Assembly: GCF_900142125.1 (NCBI RefSeq)
Contig: NZ_FQZT01000003.1
Location: forward strand, 248,001-312,000
Length of the DNA: 64,000 nucleotides
Direction: 5' to 3'
DNA from: Malonomonas rubra DSM 5091
GTDB lineage: Bacteria; Desulfobacterota; Desulfuromonadia; Desulfuromonadales; Geopsychrobacteraceae
Both the position numbers and the translations under genes were made by a program. This document shows positions 45,515-53,263 of this stretch, piece after piece. Position 1 is the stretch's first letter. Each line of letters begins with the position of its first letter. The notes beneath the pieces were generated by a model. That model did no database searches, was not told the origin of the DNA, and saw nothing but the letters and a program-made list of their open reading frames with translations.

Positions 45515-46459
45515 ATGGATCAGGAAGAAATTAGCGTTGAACAGCTCGACTGGATTCCCGTCCCGTCCCAGTTGCGCGACGGCTTACAGAATCAGCCACT
45601 GTCGAAACGCCAGATGCGTAACTGGAGTCTGGTGCTGCAGTCCCGTCGTATCCGCTTCCGTATTCGCCGCGTGCAACAGGGTTGGCAGCTGCAGGTTCCA
45701 GTCGAACGATACCAGAAAGCGCTGGACGAGCTACGGACATTCGAACAGGCGAACCGTAACTGGCCGCCACCGTTGCCGCAGCTGCCACAACAAAAAGAGA
45801 ATACCGCCAGCACCATCTGGGTGCTGATCTGCCTCGGCCTTTTCCATATTCTAACCCAGAAACAGGTCTCATTGTTAGGCCATGCAGCTGTCGACTGGTA
45901 CGGGCTCGGCAACGCCGATGCCGGGAAAATTCTCGACGGCCAGTGGTGGCGGCTGGTCACCGCCCTCACCCTGCACTCCGGCGGGGTGCACCTGACCGGA
46001 AATATTGTTGTCGGCGGCATCTTCGCCAATCGGCTTTGCCGTGAACTGGGCGGCGGAGTAGGCTGGAGTCTGCTGCTGCTCTGCGGTGCAGGCGGCAACC
46101 TGCTTAACGCCCTAATGCAATCCCCCAGCCACCGCTCGATCGGCGCGTCAACTGCGGTTTTCGCCGCCGTCGGCCTGCTCGCCGCCATCAACATGATGCG
46201 ATACCGCGGCAACCTGCGCCACCGCTGGCCGCTGCCGGTCGCTGCAGCGCTTGGCCTGCTGGCACTGCTCGGCGTCGGTGGCGAAAACACCGATATCGGG
46301 GCCCACCTGTTCGGCTTCGCCTGCGGCACCCTTGCAGGCATTCTCTACGGAAAATTTGCCAGCGACACCCCGCCATCCGGCAAGGTCAACCTGTTACTGG
46401 TTTTGTTCAGTCTTCTGCTGCCGCTATCCTGCTGGCTGCTTGCCCTGCTATTCGGCTGA
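45515..46459 (+). CDS. Rhomboid-family intramembrane serine protease
   Basis: 314 residues. A ~95-residue cytoplasmic N-terminal region (basic, QSRRIRFRIRRVQQGWQLQVP) precedes six or so membrane helices. Conserved marks: GQWWRLVTALTLHSGGVHLTGN, the catalytic Ser in IGASTAVFAAVG and the His in IGAHLFGFACG. Cleaves substrates within the membrane; substrate unknown. The 3' end overlaps the convergent dinB gene by 53 nt. Confidence 0.92.
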   Translation: MDQEEISVEQLDWIPVPSQLRDGLQNQPLSKRQMRNWSLVLQSRRIRFRIRRVQQGWQLQVPVERYQKALDELRTFEQANRNWPPPLPQLPQQKENTASTIWVLICLGLFHILTQKQVSLLGHAAVDWYGLGNADAGKILDGQWWRLVTALTLHSGGVHLTGNIVVGGIFANRLCRELGGGVGWSLLLLCGAGGNLLNALMQSPSHRSIGASTAVFAAVGLLAAINMMRYRGNLRHRWPLPVAAALGLLALLGVGGENTDIGAHLFGFACGTLAGILYGKFASDTPPSGKVNLLLVLFSLLLPLSCWLLALLFG

Positions 46460-47552
46460 TTGCAAGCCCCTCTTCGAACGGCAGTTCCATCTGCAACGAC
46501 TCAACGACCGGGATATCTGTCGTCAAATGGGAGATGGTCAGGCCCAACAAACGCACGGCTCGTTGCCCGGCTGCTGTCTTTTTCAGCAGCTCTTCAGCCA
46601 ACGGCAGCATCTCAACTGCATCGGAAATCGGTTCATCCCGGGTATAAGAACGGGTGACAGTCTGGAAATCGGCGTACTTCACTTTCAGGGTGATAGTCTG
46701 GCCGCTGGTTTCTTTCGCCTGCAGCAGCGCAGCAACCCGTTCGGCAAGATCGCCGAGGATGGTTAGCATCTGGCCGATATCGGCAACATCTTCGCTCAGG
46801 GTCGTCTCTTTACCGATCGATTTGCGTACCCGGTTCGGCGTCACCGGGCGCAGGTCGATGCCGCGGGCGATGTGATAATAGTAGCCGCCCGCTTTGCCGA
46901 AATGGCGGTCCAGTTCCTGCCGCGAACGCTGCTTGAGATCGACCCCGGTCAGAATACCGAGGTTATTCATCCGCTTCTCCGTCACCCGGCCGATCCCGTG
47001 GAACCGGCGAACCGGCAAAGAATCGATTACCTGCTGCGCCTGCTCCGGCGTAACCACGGTCAAACCATCGGGCTTCTGCATGTCAGAGGCAAGCTTGGCG
47101 AGAAACTTGTTGTATGACACCCCGGCCGATGCGGTCAGTTTCGTGACGTCCCGAATCGACTGGCGGATCTCCTGTGCCACCCAGGTCGCTGATTTTATGC
47201 CCGGCTTGTTTTCACTGACATCGAGATAAGCTTCATCGAGGGAAAGCGGTTCGACCAGATCGGTGTAGCGATGAAAAATCTCGCGGATCTGCATCGATGC
47301 TTCACGGTAGGCTGCAAAACGCGGGCGGACAAAAATCGCCTGCGGGCAAAGCCGGTAAGCACGAGCACAGGACATGGCGGAGTGGATGCCGAACCGACGA
47401 GCCTCGTAGGAGCAGGTCGCCACTACCCCCCGACCTCCGGGGTCGCCACCTACGATTACCGGCCGGCCACGCAGTTGCGGATTGTCCCGCTGCTCAACCG
47501 AAGCGTAGAAGGCATCCATATCGACGTGAATGATTTTTCGCTGCGTACTCAT
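46407..47552 (-). CDS. dinB: DNA polymerase IV (Y family)
   Basis: 381 residues. Translesion polymerase: HVDMDAFYASVEQRDNP (first catalytic Asp), VVATCSYEARRFGI, PLSLDEAYLDVS (Asp-Glu pair) and ASAGVSYNKFLAKLASDMQKP, with the HhH segment IGRVTEKRMNNLGI and the little-finger domain. The C-terminus has no clear beta-clamp motif that I can name with certainty (LQMELPFEE is the nearest). Damage-induced expression is usual for the family but no LexA box was recognised. Confidence 0.95.
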   Translation of the reverse strand: MSTQRKIIHVDMDAFYASVEQRDNPQLRGRPVIVGGDPGGRGVVATCSYEARRFGIHSAMSCARAYRLCPQAIFVRPRFAAYREASMQIREIFHRYTDLVEPLSLDEAYLDVSENKPGIKSATWVAQEIRQSIRDVTKLTASAGVSYNKFLAKLASDMQKPDGLTVVTPEQAQQVIDSLPVRRFHGIGRVTEKRMNNLGILTGVDLKQRSRQELDRHFGKAGGYYYHIARGIDLRPVTPNRVRKSIGKETTLSEDVADIGQMLTILGDLAERVAALLQAKETSGQTITLKVKYADFQTVTRSYTRDEPISDAVEMLPLAEELLKKTAAGQRAVRLLGLTISHLTTDIPVVESLQMELPFEEGLAISRIAGQAASRIAAAED

Positions 47553-47577
47553 GTGCTTATTGGAAAAAGCAAAAGAA

Positions 47578-47604
47578 AAGCTGCCTCCAATGTTGGGGCA
47601 GCTT
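47578..47604 (-). terminator. Terminator of the selenoprotein gene
   Basis: On the minus strand AAGCTGCC / GGCAGCTT with an 11-nt loop is followed by TTCTTTT. It lies 24 nt past the stop and before the dinB start. Confidence 0.75.
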
Positions 47605-47627
47605 CCCGCTAAGTTAATCAGAAATCG

Positions 47628-47966
47628 CTACTTGACCCAATCCTGATACATATCCAGGTTGAACCCGACGACATAATCGTTGCCAACACGGTAAGTCGGT
47701 GCCCGCAGGTTGCCACTTGGGCCCATAACATTTTTAAGTACCATCTCTTTTTCTGCAGCGACATCCTCGAATCGCTGCACCTTCTTGCCCTTTGCCACGC
47801 TGATCGAATCCGCACCCTGTATCATTGCCCATGCTTGATCGGCGTCGATCCGCTCTTTGCGCGCATCGGTCACTTCATCCGTCTCTACTTTGGCGTTCTC
47901 AAGAAACTCTTGAGCATTTTTACAGGACGTTCAGCCCTTTCTCAAGTAAGCCCAATCAATTTTCAT
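47628..47966 (-). CDS. ArsC-family selenoprotein (in-frame UGA read as selenocysteine)
   Basis: 112 residues if the TGA at 47933-47931 is read as Sec. Reading from the ATG at 47966 (GAAGGAGGTTGTG upstream) gives MKIDWAYLRKG-U-TSCKN, so Sec12 and Cys15 form a UxxC redox motif at the start of a thioredoxin/ArsC-like fold. The rest includes RIDADQAWAMIQGADS, APTYRVGNDYVVGF (cis-Pro region) and ends DMYQDWVK. An ordinary ORF call starts only at 47873 and loses the active site. A perfect hairpin CTCAAGA/TCTTGAG begins 16 nt after the UGA. Function: probably thiol-dependent redox; arsenate reduction is not shown. Confidence 0.87.
47898..47914 (-). promoter_or_regulatory. Putative bacterial SECIS hairpin
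   Basis: In the mRNA, CUCAAGA-GUU-UCUUGAG forms a 7-bp stem with a 3-nt loop starting with G, 16 nt downstream of the UGA. Position, small loop and the G in the loop agree with the general bacterial SECIS form recognised by SelB. Confidence 0.7.
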
Positions 47967-48026
47967 CACAACCTCCTTCGGTTCTAGTTCGAGAAAAGAT
48001 ACCACACCCGGAGGCCAAAACAAAAA

Positions 48027-48057
48027 CAGGCACGGTCACATTTTGCAACCGCGCCTG
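48027..48057 (-). terminator. Terminator of the FKBP gene
   Basis: Minus strand CAGGCGCGG / CCGTGCCTG (one mismatch) with a 13-nt loop, then TTTTTGTTTT, 25 nt after the FKBP stop. Confidence 0.8.
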
Positions 48058-48081
48058 CAATATCAGCCTGAACTTCTCTGC

Positions 48082-48507
48082 TTAGAGAATTTCCACCAGC
48101 TCCAGCTCAAAGTTGAGATCTTTCCCCGCCATCGGGTGGTTGGCATCCATAACAACCTTGTCGCCATCAACCTCTTTTACCACCAGGTACATCGGCTGGC
48201 CATCCGGGGTTTCCGCCTGGAACTGCTGACCAACTTCCGGGGTTACACCTTCTGCAAACTGACTCATGTCGGTGGAGAACATCAACTCCGGGTTATGGGG
48301 GCCATAAGCATCTGTCTCAGGAATCCGCACTTTTTTCGTTTCGCCGACGGCCATGCCGACAATCGCTTGGTCGAAACCGGGAATCACCTGCCCTGCGCCG
48401 AGTTCGAACTCGAGCGGATCGGTCTGGCGGGAGGAATCGAAAACCTCACCGTCATCGAAGCTACCGGTGTAGTGAACTTTGACTTTTTTTCCTGCTTCTG
48501 CAGTCAT
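48082..48507 (-). CDS. FKBP-type peptidyl-prolyl isomerase, SlyD-like
   Basis: 141 residues from the ATG at 48507 with AGGAGATATC upstream; the longer frame adds non-family residues. VKVHYTGSFDDGEVFDSS, EFELGAGQVIPGFDQAIVGM and the inserted flap domain typical of SlyD (about 65-120), then VMDANHPMAGKDLNFELELVEI. The metal-binding His/Cys-rich tail of E. coli SlyD is absent. Cytoplasmic foldase/chaperone. A second gene of the same family lies at 56850. Confidence 0.93.
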   Translation of the reverse strand: MTAEAGKKVKVHYTGSFDDGEVFDSSRQTDPLEFELGAGQVIPGFDQAIVGMAVGETKKVRIPETDAYGPHNPELMFSTDMSQFAEGVTPEVGQQFQAETPDGQPMYLVVKEVDGDKVVMDANHPMAGKDLNFELELVEIL

Positions 48508-48752
48508 GATATCTCCTGATTTGTGTTGAATCGGCCCACTTCGGCCCGACTTTTCTAACCTTGCCCTGCAGACTTGCATTGCCGGCCGATAAAATCAACC
48601 GGGAAAAGGAAAAAAACTCTTTCATCTTTTTCTCATACAATGCTCACTCTAACTAAAAACATTTATCCAAACTAAAAGCGTTGCTGGAATTTCCACAAAA
48701 CTTATGCTAAAAATTAAGAATTAAATGTAAACGCAGGAAAGGAGAGAGAACC

Positions 48753-48908
48753 GTGAAAAAAGAAGATCAAGAACGCAGAATGGCTATTCGTGCAATTAAA
48801 GAAAATACCCCCAAAGAGGTTGAGGCCGAGCTGCTCAACCTGATCGAGAACGGTTACAAACTGAACGACCTGCATAAGTCTGGGTATTCACAACATCTGA
48901 ACAGATAA
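48753..48908 (+). CDS. Small basic hypothetical protein
   Basis: 51 residues from a GTG start with AAAGGAGAGAG upstream. Highly charged and helical (KKEDQERRMAIRAIKENTPKEV), then LLNLIENGYKLNDLHKSGY. Not recognised. A good ribosome site and a terminator 42 nt downstream support a real short gene. The gap before it (48508-48752) is AT-rich and must hold its promoter. Confidence 0.6.
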   Translation: MKKEDQERRMAIRAIKENTPKEVEAELLNLIENGYKLNDLHKSGYSQHLNR

Positions 48909-48950
48909 ACTCACAACGACTGAAAAAACAGGTTTCAACCGAAATTCAAA

Positions 48951-48984
48951 AAGGGCCACGTGATCATAGATCGACGTGGCCCTT
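48951..48984. terminator. Terminator between two small convergent genes
   Basis: AAGGGCCACGT / ACGTGGCCCTT, an 11-bp perfect stem with a 12-nt loop, followed by GGTTTA on the plus strand and by TTTTTGAATTTC on the minus strand, so it could serve both sides. Confidence 0.7.
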
Positions 48985-49039
48985 GGTTTATCACCATCGG
49001 ACTGGTAGCCGGAACAAATAAAGGACCTACCTTTTTTGT

Positions 49040-49180
49040 TTACGGCTTATTGCGTGAATTGCGGGTCTGCATCGTCAACCAGCGAAAGGAACGTTTACTG
49101 CGCCGGGAAAACCTCACCTGCGGTTCTTCGTCATGAAACAGTTTGCTGGTCGCTTGCTTGATTGTCTGATACAAGTTCAT
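49040..49180 (-). CDS. Very small basic hypothetical protein
   Basis: 46 residues from the ATG at 49180 with AAGAGGTAAGC upstream. Begins MNLYQTIKQATSKLFHDEEP; the second half is strongly basic (FSRRSKRSFRWLTMQTRNSRNK). Could bind RNA or DNA. Not recognised; based only on the ribosome site, composition and position opposite the 51-residue gene. Could be chance. Confidence 0.4.
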   Translation of the reverse strand: MNLYQTIKQATSKLFHDEEPQVRFSRRSKRSFRWLTMQTRNSRNKP

Positions 49181-49497
49181 TGCTTACCTCTTCTGGCTTT
49201 TCTGTTTTCAATTCCTACTTCAGTAGTCAGCAAACAACATACCAAGATGGATAAAAAACGAAAATTCAATAGTTTCAATGAGCTTGGAGCTATCAATGAA
49301 AAAGGTCTGCAATTCCCGAGTGGACAACTTGTCATTTGGCCGAAATTAGACTGGCCAAATGACAGAATCAGTCAACAAACGAAAAAACTGCGATCATTAA
49401 AAATATTGTCCTACAATGGCTTTCCATATATATTGAATGGATAATTTTAGTTTTTTAATGTTTGTTCCAAAAACAATGCCCCGAGAGAACAGTCCAG
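49181..49497. other. AT-rich upstream region of the HDOD-GGDEF gene
   Basis: 317 nt with no gene I accept (a 103-residue plus-strand frame across it has no family look). It holds the long palindrome at 49330-49364 and a weak promoter-like pair TTGTCC ... TATTGA near 49408-49436. Confidence 0.5.
49330..49364. repeat. 12-bp perfect inverted repeat
   Basis: TGTCATTTGGCC and GGCCAAATGACA separated by the 11-nt GAAATTAGACT, about 135 nt before the HDOD-GGDEF ATG. No T-run follows, so it is not a standard terminator; an operator or RNA hairpin is possible. Confidence 0.7.
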
Positions 49498-51012
49498 ATG
49501 CCGCGCAAGATTGAAAAATTAATCAAAAAAGAAATTCAATTTCCTTCGCTACCGGCAATTGCCGTCGAAATTCTCGATACCGTCAACAAGGACGATGCCA
49601 CCCTTACTCAACTGGGTGACCTGATCGCTCTCGACCCCGCCCTTTCGGCAAAAATGCTCAAAATTGCGAACTCCGGTATTTTCTCCGGCGCACGCGAGAT
49701 CAGCAACCTGAACCGGGCGATGGCTATTCTCGGAACCAACACCATCCGCAGCATCGCCCTGTCGTTCGTCATATCCTCCGACCTGTGCAGCAAAAGACCG
49801 GGATACAATATCGAGGATTTCTGGAAGCGGTCAGCGATTTCTGCCGTGGCCGCGGAGCTGATCGCCAAATGCGTCCAACATCGGGATGAAGACCTCTTTT
49901 TGACCGGCCTGCTGCAGGACCTGGGAGTCCTGACGATTCTACTGACCAAGGGGGATGAGTACCGCATCCTGCTCGACAGTTATAAAGATATGCAGCAGGA
50001 TCTGAAAACTTTGGAACAGGAGAAGTACGGCTTCGATCATCAGCAGGTCGGCAATGCGTTGTTGAGCAGCTGGAATCTACCGGAATCGATCACTACACCA
50101 ATCCGCTATCACCACTGTCCAAACGAAGCGCCAAGTCAGTACGAAACGTCCACCCGCATCCTCGATTTTGCCAATAAGCTGGGGGAACTCTACACCAGCA
50201 ACGAAGACTCACAGAATGTGCGCATTATTCAGAATGAGATGGCAGAACAGTTCGACATCTGCCCTGACGACACTCTGGAACTGATCGACCAGGTGGCAGA
50301 AAAAGGGCGCGAGCTCATCGCCATGTTTGACCTTGATCCGAGCGATATCAAGCCTTACACCCAACTTCTACAGGATGCGAACAGGCAACTTGAACAGCTG
50401 AACCTGACCAATGCACAGATGATCTTGGAATTGCAGGATGCAAAAAAGAAAGTCGATCGGCTGGTATTGAAGCTGCAGGAAAGCAACAGCCGTCTGCGGG
50501 AACTGGTTTACCAGGACGCCCTGACCGGACTGTACAACCACCGCTACTTCCAAGAAACCCTCGAGAGCGAAATGGCACGCGCCAAAAGATACCAAGCTTC
50601 GCTGTCTCTGGTGCTGTTCGATATCGACAATTTCAAAGCTGTCAACGACAGTTTTGGCCATCCGGCAGGAGACCTGGTGCTGATGAATATCGCAACAGCG
50701 GTCAAGGGCGCGGTGCGCAACAGCGATGTGGTTGCCCGCTTCGGTGGTGACGAGTTTGCCATCATCCTCCCCTCGACCAATGCCGCCGGGGCAAAAACTT
50801 TTGCCGAGAATCTACGCCTGGCGGTCGAAGGGATCGCCAGCCTGATCGACGGCCAGGCAATCAGCGCCACCGTCAGCCTAGGGGTTGTAACTGTCCTGCC
50901 GAGCCAGGCCAGTATGAGCAAAAGCGAGCTGATCGAAATCGCCGACAACAACCTCTACCAGGCAAAGCAACAGGGCCGCAACCGGGTCACCTGCTCAACC
51001 GTCGGCAGCTAG
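49498..51012 (+). CDS. HDOD-GGDEF protein
   Basis: 504 residues from the ATG at 49498 (a TTG at 49462 is an alternative; GAGAG precedes the ATG). HDOD domain (about 5-210): FPSLPAIAVEILDTVNKDDA, ALDPALSAKMLKIANSG and AMAILGTNTIRSIALSF. A coiled coil (about 285-340) joins it to GGDEF (about 345-500): DALTGLYNHRYF, FDIDNFKAVNDSFGHPAGD and intact RFGGDEFAIILP, with RNSD at the I-site. Probably an active cyclase controlled by HDOD partner binding. Confidence 0.93.
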   Translation: MPRKIEKLIKKEIQFPSLPAIAVEILDTVNKDDATLTQLGDLIALDPALSAKMLKIANSGIFSGAREISNLNRAMAILGTNTIRSIALSFVISSDLCSKRPGYNIEDFWKRSAISAVAAELIAKCVQHRDEDLFLTGLLQDLGVLTILLTKGDEYRILLDSYKDMQQDLKTLEQEKYGFDHQQVGNALLSSWNLPESITTPIRYHHCPNEAPSQYETSTRILDFANKLGELYTSNEDSQNVRIIQNEMAEQFDICPDDTLELIDQVAEKGRELIAMFDLDPSDIKPYTQLLQDANRQLEQLNLTNAQMILELQDAKKKVDRLVLKLQESNSRLRELVYQDALTGLYNHRYFQETLESEMARAKRYQASLSLVLFDIDNFKAVNDSFGHPAGDLVLMNIATAVKGAVRNSDVVARFGGDEFAIILPSTNAAGAKTFAENLRLAVEGIASLIDGQAISATVSLGVVTVLPSQASMSKSELIEIADNNLYQAKQQGRNRVTCSTVGS

Positions 51013-51017
51013 GCAAA

Positions 51018-51710
51018 TCACAGCCCGACCGGCAGAAAAACAGCTGTTGCTGCGCCGTGCACGACTTGGTTGATCACCCGGTTCCACTTTTCTGCCGACA
51101 CCTGCGCCAGCAAGTCCTGATGGGCGATCAGCTTGCCAAACAGCCTCTCGAAGCTTAAATTACTCTCCTCTTCCGGCAAACTGTTGGTCAGCAACAGAGG
51201 CCGGCCGTCAGGACCGAGACGGCTCTTCAGCCGCCAGACCAGCACCTCGATGTTGCGCGCACAATTGTAGAGCTTCTGTGGCTCCAGGCTGTCAAGCATG
51301 AAAAATTCAGGCTGATCGTTGTAGGCGCTGCGAATCATACTGGTCAGGCCGACCATAATGGCGAAAACCCGGTCACCGGCATAATCCACTTCAAGCGCAG
51401 GAAGAATCGCCGCGACGCCGCGGTTGTATTCCAGCTCTTCAAACTGCACGTTTCGATCGGCGGAAAAAAGCTGCTGCAACCGGCTTTCGATGGTCGCCCC
51501 GGCAACCTTTTTCAGTTCATCCGGGTTGCGCCGGTAGAGCTTTCCGGTCAATTCCTGCAGCAGTTCTTCGCTGCGATGCAGGTGGGCATCGACCACCATG
51601 TCGATATCCGACTTCAGCAGATTTTTCAGTTGTGGCTGGCGATCGCCACATGCAGTTAAAACAAGCAGGCACAGAAGCAGGGCAGGTAAAATAAATCTGT
51701 TCGCAGGCAT
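51018..51710 (-). CDS. Hypothetical lipoprotein
   Basis: 230 residues from the ATG at 51710 (a TTG at 51746 is possible). Signal peptide with lipobox LVLTACGD, so a lipid-anchored envelope protein. The mature part is helical (DMVVDAHLHRSEELLQELTGKLYRRNPDELKK) and contains YNRGVAAILPALEVDYAGDRVFAIMVGL and LYNCARNIEVLVWRLKSR. Family not recognised. Ends 5 nt after the convergent HDOD-GGDEF gene. Confidence 0.75.
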   Translation of the reverse strand: MPANRFILPALLLCLLVLTACGDRQPQLKNLLKSDIDMVVDAHLHRSEELLQELTGKLYRRNPDELKKVAGATIESRLQQLFSADRNVQFEELEYNRGVAAILPALEVDYAGDRVFAIMVGLTSMIRSAYNDQPEFFMLDSLEPQKLYNCARNIEVLVWRLKSRLGPDGRPLLLTNSLPEEESNLSFERLFGKLIAHQDLLAQVSAEKWNRVINQVVHGAATAVFLPVGL

Positions 51711-51804
51711 CAGCAATCCAAACAAATATTTAAGCTTTAATTTCAACGTTGCTTTCTATTACAATTTTTTCCCGTATTCGACAAGCAACAAACAGGAGGA
51801 GGTC

Positions 51805-51972
51805 ATGGACGAGGAAATCCCCAGCTGTGCTTTGTGCGGTCAGCCGTTGACGGAAGAAGAAATAGAGCAGTGCGAAAAACAAACGGAGCGGTTCTCCAAC
51901 CAGTACCTCTGTTTTGCCCACCAACGCCGCTTTTGTGGCTGTCCCGGCGTGCGCAGCCAGACCCTGCCCTAA
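51805..51972 (+). CDS. Small cysteine-rich, probably zinc-binding protein
   Basis: 55 residues from the ATG at 51805, preceded by a strong AGGAGGAGGT. CALCGQPLTEEEI, QCEKQTER, YLCFAHQRRFCGCPG: six cysteines and one histidine suggest a zinc finger. Family not recognised. The stop overlaps the convergent endonuclease V gene by 4 nt. Confidence 0.65.
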   Translation: MDEEIPSCALCGQPLTEEEIEQCEKQTERFSNQYLCFAHQRRFCGCPGVRSQTLP

Positions 51973-52661
51973 GCAGAGTCTTCATCCAGCAAACGCTGCC
52001 GGTTGCAGGCAGCATGGGCTGCGCGAATCGGTTCGGGTAAACGATAGCGAGTGCAGCAAGCCAGCGCCAGCTCGGTCGCGCTGGCAAGCGAAACCCTGTG
52101 CCCGGGTGAAATGTAGAGCGGTTTGACCTTGTTCCGCGTACGCAGCAAGCTGCCAATTTCCTCGCCGTCTTTATCACGCAGCGGCGTCTGTGCCCCCTTC
52201 TCATCCCCCACCTCATCATGTTCACCGTAAAGACGGCTTTTGCCGCAGCCGATCGTCGGCAGATCAAGCCACAGCCCAAGATGACAGGCCAGGCCAAAAC
52301 GGCGCGGATGAGCCAGGCCCTGGCCATCGACCAGCAACAGGTCTGGACTGCGTTGAAGCTTTTCCGCCGCCTGCAGAATCACCGGAAGTTCGCGGAAAGA
52401 GAGCAATCCGGGGACGTAAGGGAAATCGATGTCGAGACTTGCGGTAACCGTCTCCAGCAGCTGCATTCCGGGGAAACCGAGAAGAACCACTGCCGCGTGA
52501 AAACGGCGACCGTGCAATCGGCAGGAAACATCGACCCCGGCAATGGTTTTGATCGGCCGGGGCGAAGTATCCTGCAGAAGCACGCACTGCGCCAGCTGCC
52601 GTTGTAACGCGATCGCTTCGGCAGGCGCCAGTGACCAATCATGCAGTACGGGAAAATCCAT
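51969..52661 (-). CDS. nfi: Endonuclease V
   Basis: 230 residues. Repair of deaminated bases (inosine in DNA). TIAGVDVSCRLHGRRFHAAVVLL (first Asp), YVPGLLSFRELPVIL, LLLVDGQGLAHPRRFGLACHLG, IGCGKSRLYG and YISPGHRVSLASA follow the family. GGAGGTGC about 10 nt before the ATG. Confidence 0.95.
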   Translation of the reverse strand: MDFPVLHDWSLAPAEAIALQRQLAQCVLLQDTSPRPIKTIAGVDVSCRLHGRRFHAAVVLLGFPGMQLLETVTASLDIDFPYVPGLLSFRELPVILQAAEKLQRSPDLLLVDGQGLAHPRRFGLACHLGLWLDLPTIGCGKSRLYGEHDEVGDEKGAQTPLRDKDGEEIGSLLRTRNKVKPLYISPGHRVSLASATELALACCTRYRLPEPIRAAHAACNRQRLLDEDSA

Positions 52662-52732
52662 CTATCAGCTTGCACCTCCCCCAAACCTGCCTGTGGCAGC
52701 TATACTTGACGGCATGACGACAGGAGATAAAA

Positions 52733-53263
52733 ATGAACGCGAAAATCGAAATTATTCAGGCAGATATTACCACACTGCAGGTCGCGGCCATCGTCAATGC
52801 CGCCAACAACAAATTGCTCGGCGGCGGTGGCGTCGATGGTGCCATTCATCGTGCAGCCGGGCCTGGGCTCCTGGAAGAGTGCCGAAGCTTGAATGGCTGC
52901 CCGACCGGTGAGGCAAAAATGACCGCGGGTTACCAGCTCCCGGCCAGGCATGTTATCCACACCGTCGGTCCCGTCTGGCATGGTGGTGGCAAAAAGGAAG
53001 CTGAATTGCTGGCCGGCTGCTACCGCAACAGTTTGCATTTGGCGACGGAAGCAAAGCTTGACAGCATTGCCTTCCCTTCGATCAGCACCGGTATTTACGG
53101 CTACCCGATCGAGTAGGCCTGCCGTATTGCCCTGACGGAAACGCTGAAGTTTCTACGGCAGCCAGGTTCACTTCAACGTGTCATCTTCTGCTGCTTTTCA
53201 ATCGAAGATTGCGCTATTTACCGACAGACACTGGAAGAGTTGTCAAATCAATTTGCTCGATAA
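52733..53263 (+). pseudogene. Macrodomain ADP-ribose hydrolase gene interrupted by an amber codon
   Basis: The frame from the ATG at 52733 (CAGGAGAT upstream) reads as a macrodomain: [60 protein letters not shown] and [17 protein letters not shown] at 53114-53116 stops it, yet the same frame continues as family-like sequence (ACRIALTETLKFL ... VIFCCFSIEDCAIYRQTLEEL) to a TAA at 53261-53263, 176 codons in all. A CAG-to-TAG change would explain it. Product without readthrough: 127 residues lacking the C-terminal strand and helix. Intact relatives remove ADP-ribose or hydrolyse O-acetyl-ADP-ribose. Confidence 0.82.

Noticed and set aside
49133-49444. 103-residue plus-strand frame before the HDOD-GGDEF gene
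   Set aside because: No ribosome site, no family look, and it contains the long palindrome; treated as noncoding.
53114-53116. Pyrrolysine at the TAG in the macrodomain gene
   Set aside because: No pyl genes in the window, macrodomains are not known pyrrolysine proteins, and a CAG-to-TAG change is simpler.
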